Position numbers and translations under genes: made by a program
Notes under the pieces: generated by a model
Databases searched by the model: none
Told to the model about the DNA's origin: nothing
Seen by the model: the letters and a program-made list of their open reading frames with translations, nothing else
Origin: 79-D21 sp022839995
Lineage (GTDB): Bacteria; Synergistota; Synergistia; Synergistales; 79-D21
DNA: 64,000 nt
NCBI GenBank assembly: GCA_022839995.1
Contig: JALHIN010000013.1
Span: 1-64,000, forward strand
Reading direction: 5' to 3'
Part shown: positions 14,783 to 23,895 of the stretch, piece by piece
How the letters are laid out: each line of letters opens with the position of its first letter
How positions within the stretch are numbered: position 1 is the first letter of the stretch

Positions 14783-15907
14783 TCAATCGGACACTTTGGC
14801 CATGACCGCTTCTCGGTAACCGGTGACGACCTTCACGTAGCCGGAAAGCTCCCGGTCAAGCTGCGGGTCTCCCGTGTCGACGCGAAGGGGAGCTCCCCCC
14901 AGGGCGGCCAGTTTCCCCGGGACCGCGGCCACGCGGATGTTGTTCCTGCCGACCCGCCTCAAAACTTCGGGGCTGAACTGCTGGTTCCCCCTACCGAAAA
15001 GGAACCCCTGTCCCCCGATGGGCGTCACGATGATCCGGACGTTCCCCTCGGGTTCCCTGGCGACGAGCTCCAGCAGCTTCCTTTCGCCGCAGTCTTCGGC
15101 CAGCACCTGCCCGTCCTTCACGGCGTCAACCCCCAAAAGCGTCCCTTCGAAGCCCAGGGCCCTTTTCAGCTCCCGGGTCGTCGTTCCGGGCCCGACCAGA
15201 ACGAGGACCCCGGGCTCCAGCCCCTCGAGCAGGTCCGCCGCGATGGCTTTCTGCAGGGCGGCCTCGCTTTTGGGGCTTCCGGACTTCAGCCCCTGGAGGC
15301 GTTTCCTGTCTGCCGGGACGAGCAGGTAGCCGAAAAGCCGGGAACGGACTTCCCCGTTCCGGAAGGCTTCCTCGTCGATGTCCATCACCTCGGCCAGCCT
15401 TCGGGACGCCCTTCGGCCCCGGACAAGGGAAAGAACCGCCTCCCCCGCGTGAAGGGGCGTTGCGGCGTAGACGGCGGAATGGATCTTCACCCCGGCCGGG
15501 ATCCCCAGGCAAAGGACGTTCTCGCCCACTGCCTCCGCGATGTCCCGCGCGGTCCCGTCGCCCCCGGCGAACAGGAGCAGGTCCACTCCCGCGTCGGCCA
15601 TCCGTCGGGCGGCTGCCTTCGTGTCCTCGGGACCCGTCCGGGGCCCGGCCTCCAGGCCGATCCTCCCGAATGGCAGTCCCGCTTCCTCCGCGGCGGTCTC
15701 CCCCATCAGGCCCGGGCAGGTGAAGAGGCTCAGGCGATCCTTCACGGGAACAAGGACGCTTAGGGCCTGGGCGGCCCGGGCCGGTGCCAGGGGTACCGCT
15801 CCCAGCTCCAGCGCCCGGGCAAGGCACTCGGTCCCGTCCGTCCCTTTCAGGCCCACGCGGCCCCCCATTCCCGCCACGGGGTTGACGATCAGCCCCAGCC
15901 GGAACAT
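14783..15907 (-). CDS. ATP-NAD kinase-like protein (AcoX-related)
   Basis: The N-terminus FRLGLIVNPVAGMGGRVGLK and the motif LLFAGGDGTARDIAEAV show the NAD kinase/diacylglycerol-kinase-like catalytic fold with its GGDGT signature. A C-terminal domain includes VLVLVGPGTTTRELKRAL and VIVTPIGGQGFLFGRGNQQ-like sequence typical of the AcoX/ATP-NAD-kinase-like family. 374 residues is normal. True NAD kinase activity is not certain for this subgroup, which often sits beside dehydrogenase or decarboxylase operons. It lies 21 bases after gcvPB, between it and nhaC. Confidence 0.8.
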   Translation of the reverse strand: MFRLGLIVNPVAGMGGRVGLKGTDGTECLARALELGAVPLAPARAAQALSVLVPVKDRLSLFTCPGLMGETAAEEAGLPFGRIGLEAGPRTGPEDTKAAARRMADAGVDLLLFAGGDGTARDIAEAVGENVLCLGIPAGVKIHSAVYAATPLHAGEAVLSLVRGRRASRRLAEVMDIDEEAFRNGEVRSRLFGYLLVPADRKRLQGLKSGSPKSEAALQKAIAADLLEGLEPGVLVLVGPGTTTRELKRALGFEGTLLGVDAVKDGQVLAEDCGERKLLELVAREPEGNVRIIVTPIGGQGFLFGRGNQQFSPEVLRRVGRNNIRVAAVPGKLAALGGAPLRVDTGDPQLDRELSGYVKVVTGYREAVMAKVSD

Positions 15908-15928
15908 GCCCGACCCGGCCCCCGGAGC

Positions 15929-17518
15929 CTAGGCGTTCTTCGGCTGGAAGTAGCCTTCGAAGCGCTTGTTGTACATCCGCCAGGTGATCGCCCAGCGCTT
16001 CGGGTCTTCCAGGTAGTCGTGGTCGATGTGGTGGATGACGCTCCTGTGGGGCGCGTGCCGAAGGAGATCCGGGTTCGTGTAGGCTTCCTCGACGATCCGC
16101 TCCAGGATGGCCAGGTACTCGTCCAGCTCGTCCTTCGAGTAGGATTCCGTGGGCTCGATGGTGAACGGCTCCGGGACGATGAACGGCTCGTGGCTGGTCC
16201 AGATGTGCCCGGCGTAATCGAAGATCCGGTTCTGGACGTCGGCGATGCCGAGGCCGGTGTCTTCCTTGAGCTTCCGGAAGCTGTACCGGACCTGCTCCAT
16301 GCGGTGTTCGCCCTCGGCGTAGGGCGGTGCCCCGGCACCCTTCATCTTCAGGATTTTCCGGAACACGTAGTTGTTGTTCAGCGTGGCGACCCGGGCCACC
16401 TCGAGCAGCCCCTCGGCCCCCAGGTTCATGATCCAGGCGTAGGCGCGCACCACGGCCGGAAGGACCCCGTAGAAATCCTTCATCTTGCCGATGGTCTTCG
16501 GAACGGAGTAGTCCAGGAAGTATTTCCCGGTTTCCCCGCAGAAGCCCACGAGCGGAACGGGCAGGTAGCAGGCCAGGTGTTCCGCCGCCCCGATGACCCC
16601 GCAGCCGGGGCCGCCGCACCCGTGGGGAGACGAGAAGGTCTTGTGGATGTTGAAGAAGCAGAGGTCGAACCCGGCTTCCTTTGCCCGGGTGATGCCAAGG
16701 ATCCCGTTGGCGTTGGCCTGGTCGTAGCTGCAGATCCCCCCGTGGGCATGGACGAGGTCGGTGAACTCCCGGATCCGCTCGTTGTAAAGCCCGATGTCCT
16801 CGGGGTTGGTGATCATCAGGGCAGCCGTCCGGTCGGAAACCGCCGCCTTGAAAGCCTCGAAATCGGGCCGCCCCGTGACGGGGTCGGGATAGATCGTGAT
16901 GACCTTGAAGCCCTTGAGCTTCGCCACGGCGGGGTTGGAGGGGTGCGAGAAGATCGTCGTGATGATCTCGTCCTTTTGATCCCTCAGGCCGTTGTCGTCC
17001 ACCCAGGCCCGGATGATGGACGCGATCCCGGAAAGGGCCTGGGAACCGCCGCCCGGGTGCAGGCAGAAGCGGTCGAGCCCAGAGATCGACTTGAGCAGCT
17101 GCTCGGTTTTGTACATGATTTCCAGGGCTCCCTGCAGGGTGCTTTCGTCCTGGAGCGGGTGGAGGTCGGCCACCTTCGGAGAGCCGGCCAGGCGGTCGTT
17201 GACTTTCGGGCTGTATTTCATGGTGCAGGTCCCCTGGCCGATGTCGATGTTGAGGTCCGCCCCCAGGTTCTCCTGGCTCAGCCGCAGGAAGTGCTTGAGC
17301 ACCCTCATCTGTCCCATCTCGGGCAGGGCGGGAGGCGTGGCGCGGCGCATCCCCTCGGGGAGGGCATCCAGGGCCTCCCTACCCGCGGCTTCGATCTCCG
17401 GCCCGCCTTCCGGGACCAGGATGCCCCTTTCCCCGGGCGAGGAAAGTTCGAAGATGATCGGCTCATCCCAGCGGGCCTGGTGAAAATCGCGGATTTTTTC
17501 CTTCATGTCCATACCCAT
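15929..17518 (-). CDS. gcvPB: Glycine dehydrogenase (decarboxylating) subunit 2, GcvPB
   Basis: This PLP-containing half of the glycine decarboxylase P-protein binds glycine and passes the aminomethyl group to lipoyl-H protein. It has 529 residues from ATG 17518 (GGGAGG 7-8 bases upstream). The PLP lysine is in FFNIHKTFSSPHGCGGPGCG, with GGGSQALSG and SYDQANANGILGI also conserved. It is 25 bases downstream of gcvPA, as in Gram-positive and many anaerobe genomes where P is split. No gcvT, gcvH or lpd gene is in this operon, so either they are elsewhere or the enzyme acts in a different setting. Confidence 0.92.
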   Translation of the reverse strand: MGMDMKEKIRDFHQARWDEPIIFELSSPGERGILVPEGGPEIEAAGREALDALPEGMRRATPPALPEMGQMRVLKHFLRLSQENLGADLNIDIGQGTCTMKYSPKVNDRLAGSPKVADLHPLQDESTLQGALEIMYKTEQLLKSISGLDRFCLHPGGGSQALSGIASIIRAWVDDNGLRDQKDEIITTIFSHPSNPAVAKLKGFKVITIYPDPVTGRPDFEAFKAAVSDRTAALMITNPEDIGLYNERIREFTDLVHAHGGICSYDQANANGILGITRAKEAGFDLCFFNIHKTFSSPHGCGGPGCGVIGAAEHLACYLPVPLVGFCGETGKYFLDYSVPKTIGKMKDFYGVLPAVVRAYAWIMNLGAEGLLEVARVATLNNNYVFRKILKMKGAGAPPYAEGEHRMEQVRYSFRKLKEDTGLGIADVQNRIFDYAGHIWTSHEPFIVPEPFTIEPTESYSKDELDEYLAILERIVEEAYTNPDLLRHAPHRSVIHHIDHDYLEDPKRWAITWRMYNKRFEGYFQPKNA

Positions 17519-17543
17519 CTCTGTTCCTCCCTTTCTCTTCGCC

Positions 17544-18935
17544 CTACCGAGCGGTCACTTCGGCCAGGGCTTCGGCGAGGGTATCGATGTCGTCCTGGGT
17601 GACGACCTCGGTGAAGGCGTAGAGGGCCGTCTGCCCCAGCGCAGGAAAGGCACGGGAGAGGTCGTGGCCCCCGAAGATGCCCTTCTCCAGGAGCGCCTGG
17701 TTGATCTCCCCCACGGTCTTTCCGGTTCCGTCGAAGTTCACGGGGACCTCCTTGAAGAAGGAGCTGCCGATCGCGGGGACCCGAACGCCCCGGATCGTCC
17801 CCAGCTTCTTCATCGCGTAGGCGGTCCGGCCCATGCAGGCCTCGCCCAGTTCCTTCATCCCCCTGGGTCCCATGAGGGCCAGGTACACGGCCGCGGTGAT
17901 GCCCCAGAGAGCCGCCGCTGTCCCGACGAATTCCTTGGCGTTCTCCCGCTTGGCAAAGGAGGTCCGCTCCCAGGCCACGTCCCCGAAGCCCCACTCCTTG
18001 TGCGTGGTCGGGGCGATGCCGAACAGGCGGCTCGGGTATTCCTCGATGAACTTCTCGTCGTCCGGGGCGCCGATGAATCCTCCCCGCCCGCCGCCCATGA
18101 ACATGTGGATCCCCAGGGGCTGGATGTCCCCGCAGGTGAGGTCCGCCCCGTAGTTGCTGGGGGGCGCGAGCACGCCCAGGGAGGACGGGTCGGCGTAGAC
18201 GACGCAGAGGGCTCCCTTCGAGTGGGCGGCATCGGCGATCTCCCGGCCCCGGGTCTCGATGAACCCCAGGTAGGAGGGGTTCTCGAAGAAGACGGCCGCC
18301 GTCCGGTCGGTCATTTTCGCAGCCAGGTCGTCCCTGTCCATGAGGCCGCTCTTCGGGTCATGACCCACGAGGGTGACCTTCATGTCCGGGTGCAGGTAGC
18401 CCCTGATGGCCGAGAGGCGGTCAGGCGAGGTGGTGCCGGCGACGAGGACCTCGTCGCGCTTCGTGATGCGCCCGGCCATCCGCAGGGCGGTACCGGCCGC
18501 CTGGGAGCCGTCGTAGGTCGGGACGTTGACGACGTCCACGTCCAGAAGTTCCGCCATGAGGCTCTCGTACTCGAACAACGCCTGGAAGCGGCCGTGGTCC
18601 TCGTAGGGCTCCCCGGCGTAGGCGGTCAGGAACTCGCTTCGGCCGTTGATCTCGTCGCAGACCGCCGGCACGTAGTGGTTCCAGCAGCCCCCCCCGAGGA
18701 AGCACAGCAGCTCGCCGCTCGTGCGGTTCTTCGAGAGGATCCCATCCACGTGCCGCTTCAGGGCGGCCTCGGAAAGGAACGGTTTCGGCAGGTCCAGCAG
18801 CCCTTTCACACGGAGCTCCTGCGGGATGCACGCGAAAAACTCCTCGATGTCCTTCGCCCCGATGCTTTTCAGCATTTCGGCCTGGACCTCGGGAACCGAA
18901 TTGGGGATATAGGGGTGCACGAATTTTTCCGACAT
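17544..18935 (-). CDS. gcvPA: Glycine dehydrogenase (decarboxylating) subunit 1, GcvPA
   Basis: The partner subunit of GcvPB has 463 residues from ATG 18935, with GGGAGG nine bases upstream. Family markers include HPYIPNSVPEVQAEML at the N-terminus, FLGGGCWNHYVPAVCDEI, EPYEDHGRFQALFEYESLMA, and HMFMGGGRGGFIG. It lacks the PLP lysine, as expected for subunit 1. Together with subunit 2 it forms the decarboxylating P-protein. It follows a short-chain dehydrogenase gene by 23 bases in the same operon. Confidence 0.92.
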   Translation of the reverse strand: MSEKFVHPYIPNSVPEVQAEMLKSIGAKDIEEFFACIPQELRVKGLLDLPKPFLSEAALKRHVDGILSKNRTSGELLCFLGGGCWNHYVPAVCDEINGRSEFLTAYAGEPYEDHGRFQALFEYESLMAELLDVDVVNVPTYDGSQAAGTALRMAGRITKRDEVLVAGTTSPDRLSAIRGYLHPDMKVTLVGHDPKSGLMDRDDLAAKMTDRTAAVFFENPSYLGFIETRGREIADAAHSKGALCVVYADPSSLGVLAPPSNYGADLTCGDIQPLGIHMFMGGGRGGFIGAPDDEKFIEEYPSRLFGIAPTTHKEWGFGDVAWERTSFAKRENAKEFVGTAAALWGITAAVYLALMGPRGMKELGEACMGRTAYAMKKLGTIRGVRVPAIGSSFFKEVPVNFDGTGKTVGEINQALLEKGIFGGHDLSRAFPALGQTALYAFTEVVTQDDIDTLAEALAEVTAR

Positions 18936-18958
18936 GTCCTTCTTCCTCCCTTTGGCAA

Positions 18959-19729
18959 TCAGGCCGTTCCGCCGCCGTCGACCACGAGGACCGCCCCGCT
19001 GACCCACGGCGACAGGTCGCTCACCAGGAAATAGACGGCCTTGGCGATGTCGATCGGCTGCCCGACCCGGTGGATCGGCCGGTCTGCGCTTTCGGCAAGC
19101 CATTGTTCAAGGTCCATCCCCAGCTGGCGCCCCTCGTCCCGGAGCAGCGGCGTGTCCACGTCGCCCGGGCAGACGCAGTTGACCCGGATGTTCTGCGGCC
19201 CGTGGTCGATCGCCATGGCCCGCGTCATGTTGACGGTCCCCCCCTTGGCGGCGCAGTAGGCAACAGCCCTTGGCCCGCCCTTGACCCCCCAGCCGGAGCC
19301 GATGTTGACGATGCTGCCCCCTCCCTGCTCCGCCATGACGGGCACGACGTACTTGCTGACCAGGAAGATGCCCTTCAGCCCCACGTCCAAAACGAGGTCC
19401 CACTCCTCTTCCGTGAGGTCCACCACCGTCTTCCGGCGGATGACCCCCGCGCAGTTCACCAGCGCGTCGATTCGGCCGAAGGCGTCCTTCACCTCGGCCA
19501 CGGCCTTCCGGCACTCTTCCTCCGAGCGGACGTCCACCTTCACGAACCGGGCCCTGGGCCCGATTTCCGCGGCAGCCGCAGCCCCTTTCGCCTCGTCCAC
19601 GTCGAAAAGGGCCACGGAGGCTCCCATCTCCGCCAGGAAACGGGCGCACCCCAGGCCGATCCCGCTGGCCGCGCCGGTGACGATCGCAACCCGGCCCTCC
19701 AGGCTGAACCCTTCACAGCTGCATCCCAT
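18959..19729 (-). CDS. Short-chain dehydrogenase/reductase
   Basis: NAD(P)-dependent oxidoreductase of the classical SDR type, 256 residues from ATG 19729. Cofactor motif TGAASGIGLGC near residue 18, NCAGV, catalytic Ser in VNIGSGWG and catalytic YxxxK in YCAAKGG are all present. The C-terminus VSGAVLVVDGGGTA is typical. It resembles beta-hydroxyacid or sugar-alcohol dehydrogenases; the substrate cannot be read from sequence. It is the second gene of the operon, next to a second SDR and before gcvPA-gcvPB. Confidence 0.88.
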   Translation of the reverse strand: MGCSCEGFSLEGRVAIVTGAASGIGLGCARFLAEMGASVALFDVDEAKGAAAAAEIGPRARFVKVDVRSEEECRKAVAEVKDAFGRIDALVNCAGVIRRKTVVDLTEEEWDLVLDVGLKGIFLVSKYVVPVMAEQGGGSIVNIGSGWGVKGGPRAVAYCAAKGGTVNMTRAMAIDHGPQNIRVNCVCPGDVDTPLLRDEGRQLGMDLEQWLAESADRPIHRVGQPIDIAKAVYFLVSDLSPWVSGAVLVVDGGGTA

Positions 19730-19767
19730 CCGTTCTTCTCCCTCCTCTTCGTTCGACGCCAGGCCTC

Positions 19768-20523
19768 CTAGGAATAGAGGCCCGCGGTTTCTCCCCCGTC
19801 GATGCGGATATCGGCTCCCGTGATGTACGCCGCGTCGTCGGAAGCCAGGAACGCGTACAGGGCGGCGATCTCCTCCGGCTGTGCGTGCCGTTTCATGGGG
19901 ATTCCCTCGTTGACCTTCGCCAGCATCTCGGGCGTGTACTCGGCCTTCTGCATCGGCGTGAGCACGTACCCCGGGCAGACCGCGTTGACCCGAACCGTCG
20001 GCGCCAGTTCCAGCGCCATGGTCTTCGCCAGCAGGATCACGCCGGCCTTGGACGCGTTGTAGTCGGCGTACCATCGGTGCCCCTCCGTGCCGTTCGAGGA
20101 GGCGGTCATGAGGATGACCCCGCTTTTTTGGGCCAGCATCCGGACGGCCGCCTCCCTGGAGCAGAGGAAGACGCCCCGGAGGTTCACCCCCATCACTCGG
20201 TCCCATTGCTCGGGCGTGATGTCCACGAAGTCGGACCGCACGCTGATGCCCGCGTTGGCCACCAGAACGTCGATCCCCCCCAGGAGCCCGTCCAGCTCGG
20301 CAAAGGCCTTCGACACCGATTCCGGGTCGCTGACGTCGGCGACCAGCCCGCCTTCGAAGGACGGGTTTTCCGCCAAGGCCTGTTCCAATGCCCCGCGGTT
20401 CACGTCGAGGATCGCCACCCGCGAGCCCTCCGACGCAAAGCGGATGGCGGTCGCCAGCCCGATGCCGCTGGCAGCCCCCGTCACCAGGATCCTTTTTCCC
20501 CTCAGTTCCTCGTACCGTGCCAA
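19768..20523 (-). CDS. Short-chain dehydrogenase/reductase
   Basis: A second classical SDR, 251 residues, with TGAASGIGLAT, NAGIS, a Ser in MTASSNGTEGHRWYADYNAS and the YxxxK as YNASK. It ends in YITGADIRIDGGETAG. It is about as similar to the next gene as SDRs of different substrate usually are, so the two probably act on successive or stereoisomeric substrates. It is the first gene of the minus-strand operon reaching to nhaC; 110 bases separate it from the divergent amidohydrolase gene. Confidence 0.88.
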   Translation of the reverse strand: MARYEELRGKRILVTGAASGIGLATAIRFASEGSRVAILDVNRGALEQALAENPSFEGGLVADVSDPESVSKAFAELDGLLGGIDVLVANAGISVRSDFVDITPEQWDRVMGVNLRGVFLCSREAAVRMLAQKSGVILMTASSNGTEGHRWYADYNASKAGVILLAKTMALELAPTVRVNAVCPGYVLTPMQKAEYTPEMLAKVNEGIPMKRHAQPEEIAALYAFLASDDAAYITGADIRIDGGETAGLYS

Positions 20524-20599
20524 GGGAATCCACCTCCCGGTTCTTTCGATTGATTGACAAACAGGTAAGTCGAAGGTAGTCTAGCATAAATTGGATTCA

Positions 20600-20618
20600 T
20601 AGTATACCGTGTATTCTA
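20600..20618. promoter_or_regulatory. Candidate operator (inverted repeat) in the divergent SDR/amidohydrolase control region
   Basis: TAGTATAC and GTATTCTA form 8-base arms around CGT with one mismatch. It lies 15 bases ahead of the amidohydrolase ATG and within the shared 110-base spacer. Size and GTATAC-type half-site suit a GntR/FadR-type regulator, and such a gene (22274-22960) is in the same operon. Confidence 0.4.
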
Positions 20619-20633
20619 CCTGGAGGGAAGACC

Positions 20634-22235
20634 ATGAAATCGATCCTCGTCACCGGGGCCCGAATCTGGACAGGAACGGATTCGCAGCCTTTCGCCGAGA
20701 GCCTGCTGGTCGTGGGAAACCGTTTCGCCGCGGTCGGTTCCGCGGAGGAGGTCCAGGCCCATCCCAGGGCGAGGGACGCATTCCGGATCGAGCTGGGAGG
20801 CGAGGGCGTGGTACCCGGGTTCACCGACGCCCACGTTCACCTGGCCGGACTGGCACGGCAGAACTGGGAGGTCAGCCTGGAGGGCAGCAGTTCCCTGGAG
20901 GAAGCGTTCGGCCGGATCCGGGAAAGGGCGGCTTCGGTCGGTCCCGGCGACTGGATCTACGCGGTGGGGTTCGACGAAACCCGGTGGCCCGACGCTCGAA
21001 AGCCTACCCGAGCGGACGTGGATGCCCTCGGGCTTTCGAACCCCGTGCTGCTCCGGCGGATCTGCGCCCACGTCCACGTGGCGGGCAGCCATGCCATGGA
21101 ACGGGCCCGCCTGTTCCGGGAATCCGGAGTCTTCCTGGAGAGCGAGGTCCAGCCCCTCACGGACGCCATGGCCCGCGAATCGCAGGGGAAAGCCCTCTCC
21201 GCCGAAACGGTCCTGGAAGCCTGCAGGAAGCTGGCCTCCTGGGGGACCACCTGCGTCCACACCTGCAGCGCCGCCAGCTACGGGCTCGAAGAAGACCTTT
21301 CCCTCTACCAGGAGCTTTTCGACCGCGGCCTTCTTCCCCTCCGGGTCGTTTCCTACCACGACGCCCTGCCGAACATCCTCTTCCGAAGCGGCTACGGCAA
21401 CGACTGGATCCGCTACGGCGGCCTCAAGCTGTTCCTCGACGGATCCCTCGGCGGGCGAAGCGCCGCCCTGGCCGAAGACTACGCGGACGCCCCGGGGCAC
21501 CGGGGCCGGCTGAACCTGGAGGACGCGGACCTGGCCTCTGCCGTCGAAGAAGCCTTTTGCCGGGGGATCCAGGTCCAGGTTCACGCCATCGGCGACGCTG
21601 CCATCGACCAGGCACTGGACGCCTTCGAACCCTACGCCGGGAGGAAGAGCCCCCTGGCTTTCCCCTTCCGGCTCAACCACGTGATCGTGACCCGGGAAGA
21701 CACCTTCGAGCGCCTCGCCCGGATCCGCCCGGCGTGCGACATCCAGCCCATCCAGGCGGTCAGCGACATGGACATGGCCCCCCTCCGCCTCGGCCCCGGG
21801 CGGAGCCGGACCGCCTATGCCTGGAAAACGCTGGAAAACCTGGGACTCTTGCTCACGGGTTCCAGCGACGGCCCTGTGGACACGGCGAACCTCTGGGTTT
21901 CCGTGGACGCGGCCGTCAACCGGCGAAAAGTCGACGGCTCCGGCCAGTCCTGGAGGGAAGAGGAGCGGCTGTGCCTCGATTCCGCCCTCCGCCTCTTCAC
22001 GGTGAACCCATGGCGGGTCATCGGCCAGGACAGGAGGATCGGCCGGATCGCCCCCGGCATGGCGGCGGATTTCTGCATCCTGGACCGCGACCCGTTCGCC
22101 ATCCCCGCGGAGGACCTCCACGAGGTCACCGTCCTGGGCACCTTCGCGGGAGGACTCCTGACCTGGGACAGGAGCGGGGATCTCGGGGAACCGTTGCTGC
22201 TGGAAACGTCGGATCCCTTTTCCGTTACGGTATGA
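20634..22235 (+). CDS. Amidohydrolase family 3 (YtcJ-like) metal-dependent hydrolase
   Basis: This 533-residue amidohydrolase starts at ATG 20634 after TGGAGGG. It has a small N-terminal beta domain (SILVTGARIWTG), the metal site PGFTDAHVHL, VHTCSAASYG, the long HAIGDAAIDQALDAFE helix typical of the YtcJ group, SSDGPVDTANLW near the C-terminal metal Asp, and IAPGMAADFCILDRDPF, the standard ending. Members hydrolyse amide or imino bonds of varied small molecules; the substrate is unknown. It leads a plus-strand operon with a GntR regulator and an EamA transporter. Confidence 0.87.
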   Translation: MKSILVTGARIWTGTDSQPFAESLLVVGNRFAAVGSAEEVQAHPRARDAFRIELGGEGVVPGFTDAHVHLAGLARQNWEVSLEGSSSLEEAFGRIRERAASVGPGDWIYAVGFDETRWPDARKPTRADVDALGLSNPVLLRRICAHVHVAGSHAMERARLFRESGVFLESEVQPLTDAMARESQGKALSAETVLEACRKLASWGTTCVHTCSAASYGLEEDLSLYQELFDRGLLPLRVVSYHDALPNILFRSGYGNDWIRYGGLKLFLDGSLGGRSAALAEDYADAPGHRGRLNLEDADLASAVEEAFCRGIQVQVHAIGDAAIDQALDAFEPYAGRKSPLAFPFRLNHVIVTREDTFERLARIRPACDIQPIQAVSDMDMAPLRLGPGRSRTAYAWKTLENLGLLLTGSSDGPVDTANLWVSVDAAVNRRKVDGSGQSWREEERLCLDSALRLFTVNPWRVIGQDRRIGRIAPGMAADFCILDRDPFAIPAEDLHEVTVLGTFAGGLLTWDRSGDLGEPLLLETSDPFSVTV

Positions 22236-22273
22236 TGGGAAGGGATGTTACACCGGCAGGAGGGGGAACTCGC

Positions 22274-22960
22274 GTGAAGGGTCCCGAAATTTACTCGACG
22301 TCCGCGGAAGCGGTCTACCGCCAGCTTCTGCACATGATCTTCTCCAAGCAGCTGAAACCGGGGCAGCGCCTCCCGGAGGTGCTCCTCGCGGAACAGCTGA
22401 ACGTCAGCCGCACACCCGTCCGGGAGGCTCTCCGGCGCCTGGCCAACGAGGGACTGGTGACGCTGATGCCCAACGTGGGAGCCCGGGTCGTGACCCCGAC
22501 GAGGCAGGAGATGCTGGACACCTACGAGGTCCGCAATGCCCTGGAATGCCTGGCGGTCCGCCGGGCTGCCGCGCGCATCACGGCCGTCCAGCTGGCCCGC
22601 CTGGAGGAGAAGATCGAGGAGGAGGTCGGCGTGTTCGCCGAACGGGACCTGGAGGCATACATCGAGGTCAACAACGCCTTTCACCGGATCATCGCCGAGG
22701 CCAGCGGGAACCTCGCCCTGGCGGACACGATCGAGAACTACCTGGCCCGGACGTTCGTCTACATGGTCTTTTTCGAAAGCTTTTTCGATTTCGACACGAA
22801 CCCGAGCCTTGAGGAGCACCGGGCCATCCTCGCCGCCCTGCGGGCCCGCGACGCCGAGGAAGCGGTCCGCCTGATGGACCGGCACATCCTTCAGGCCACG
22901 GAGGACCTCAGCCGGAAGGACCTGGAGCCCCTCGAAGGCGAGACCGACCGCCTGCCATGA
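22274..22960 (+). CDS. GntR-family transcriptional regulator, FadR/FCD type
   Basis: An N-terminal winged helix (residues about 10-75, with LAEQLNVSRTPVREALRRL as the HTH signature) is followed by an all-helical FCD ligand domain. FCD metal-site residues are visible in NNAFHRIIAEASGN, EEHRAILAALRARD and MDRHIL. GTG 22274 is preferred because of an AGGAGGGGG site; an ATG at 22231-22233 also exists. 228 residues. It probably controls this operon from the inverted repeat at 20600-20618. The stop overlaps the transporter start as ATGA. Confidence 0.88.
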   Translation: MKGPEIYSTSAEAVYRQLLHMIFSKQLKPGQRLPEVLLAEQLNVSRTPVREALRRLANEGLVTLMPNVGARVVTPTRQEMLDTYEVRNALECLAVRRAAARITAVQLARLEEKIEEEVGVFAERDLEAYIEVNNAFHRIIAEASGNLALADTIENYLARTFVYMVFFESFFDFDTNPSLEEHRAILAALRARDAEEAVRLMDRHILQATEDLSRKDLEPLEGETDRLP

Positions 22961-23895
22961 AAGGCCACCTCCTGGGCATCGTTCTCGTTCTCCTGGTGGG
23001 TCTTTTCGGCGGGGCGACGGGCCCCGTCGAGCGTTTCGCCTTCCAGGCGGGTTTGACCCCCCTCTCGATCAACGCCGCCCGCCTCCTGATTTCCACCGCC
23101 GTCATCCTGGCCTTCGCGGCCTCCTTCCGCAAGGAAGCCCTCCGCCCGGACCCAGGGGAACTGCCGTGGCACGTGCTGAACGGGGCCGTCGGGATCGGGG
23201 TGACCTACGTCGCCACGAACATCGCGTTCGTCCGCATCCCCGTCGGACTGGCGATGATGCTCTTCTACCTGGCTCCCTTCTGGGTGATGATCGCGGCCCG
23301 GATTTTCTGGAAGGAACCCGTTACGCCCCTCCAGGCGGCCTGCCTGCTGCTGGCGTTGGCAGGGACCTGGGTCGCGGTGGGCGGCGTCAGCGGCAGCCGG
23401 CCGGACCTGTTCGGCACCCTTTGCGCCGTGGCGGGGGGGATGGGATATGCCTGCTACATCCTGAGCGGCCGGTGGGGCATCGGGCAGCGGGACCCCTTCA
23501 AGACCTACGTCCAGGCGTTCATCTGGGGGCTTTTGGTCGTTTCGGCAACCGCCGTCGCCACGGGAGAGGCCCGGACGCTGCTGCACACGAACGCCGCGGG
23601 CCTGTTCTCGCTGGTCGTCCTGGCGCTGGTCTGCACTCTCGGCGTCTACGGGCTCCTCATGGCCTCCCTCCGCTTCATTCCGGGAAGCGTGGCCTCCATC
23701 GTTTCCATGAGCGAGATCGCCTTCGCGGCAGGCTGGGCCTGGCTTCTTTTCGACGAGGTCCCTTCCCCGGAGGTCGTTCGGGGGGGGCTGCTCATCATCG
23801 CCGCGGTCCTCCTGCTGGGTTTCGGGAAGCGAAAGGCCGGCTCGCAGGAACGCGAACCGGCCACCGACACCTCTTTCTCCCGCCGCTTTTCCTAG
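22957..23895 (+). CDS. EamA/DMT-superfamily transporter
   Basis: An inner-membrane carrier of ten predicted hydrophobic segments with two EamA repeats (residues about 5-140 and 150-290). The second starts DLFGTLCAVAGGMGYACYIL and ends VVRGGLLIIAAVLLLGFGKR. Such proteins export or import amino acids and metabolites. Its coupling to the amidohydrolase and GntR genes suggests it moves the substrate or product of the amidohydrolase. 312 residues; ATG overlaps the upstream stop. Confidence 0.85.
   Translation: MKGHLLGIVLVLLVGLFGGATGPVERFAFQAGLTPLSINAARLLISTAVILAFAASFRKEALRPDPGELPWHVLNGAVGIGVTYVATNIAFVRIPVGLAMMLFYLAPFWVMIAARIFWKEPVTPLQAACLLLALAGTWVAVGGVSGSRPDLFGTLCAVAGGMGYACYILSGRWGIGQRDPFKTYVQAFIWGLLVVSATAVATGEARTLLHTNAAGLFSLVVLALVCTLGVYGLLMASLRFIPGSVASIVSMSEIAFAAGWAWLLFDEVPSPEVVRGGLLIIAAVLLLGFGKRKAGSQEREPATDTSFSRRFS

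Noticed and set aside
20524..20633. Glycine riboswitch ahead of the operon holding gcvPA and gcvPB
   Set aside because: The 110-base spacer is too short for a tandem or single aptamer with platform, and no glycine-aptamer core is visible.
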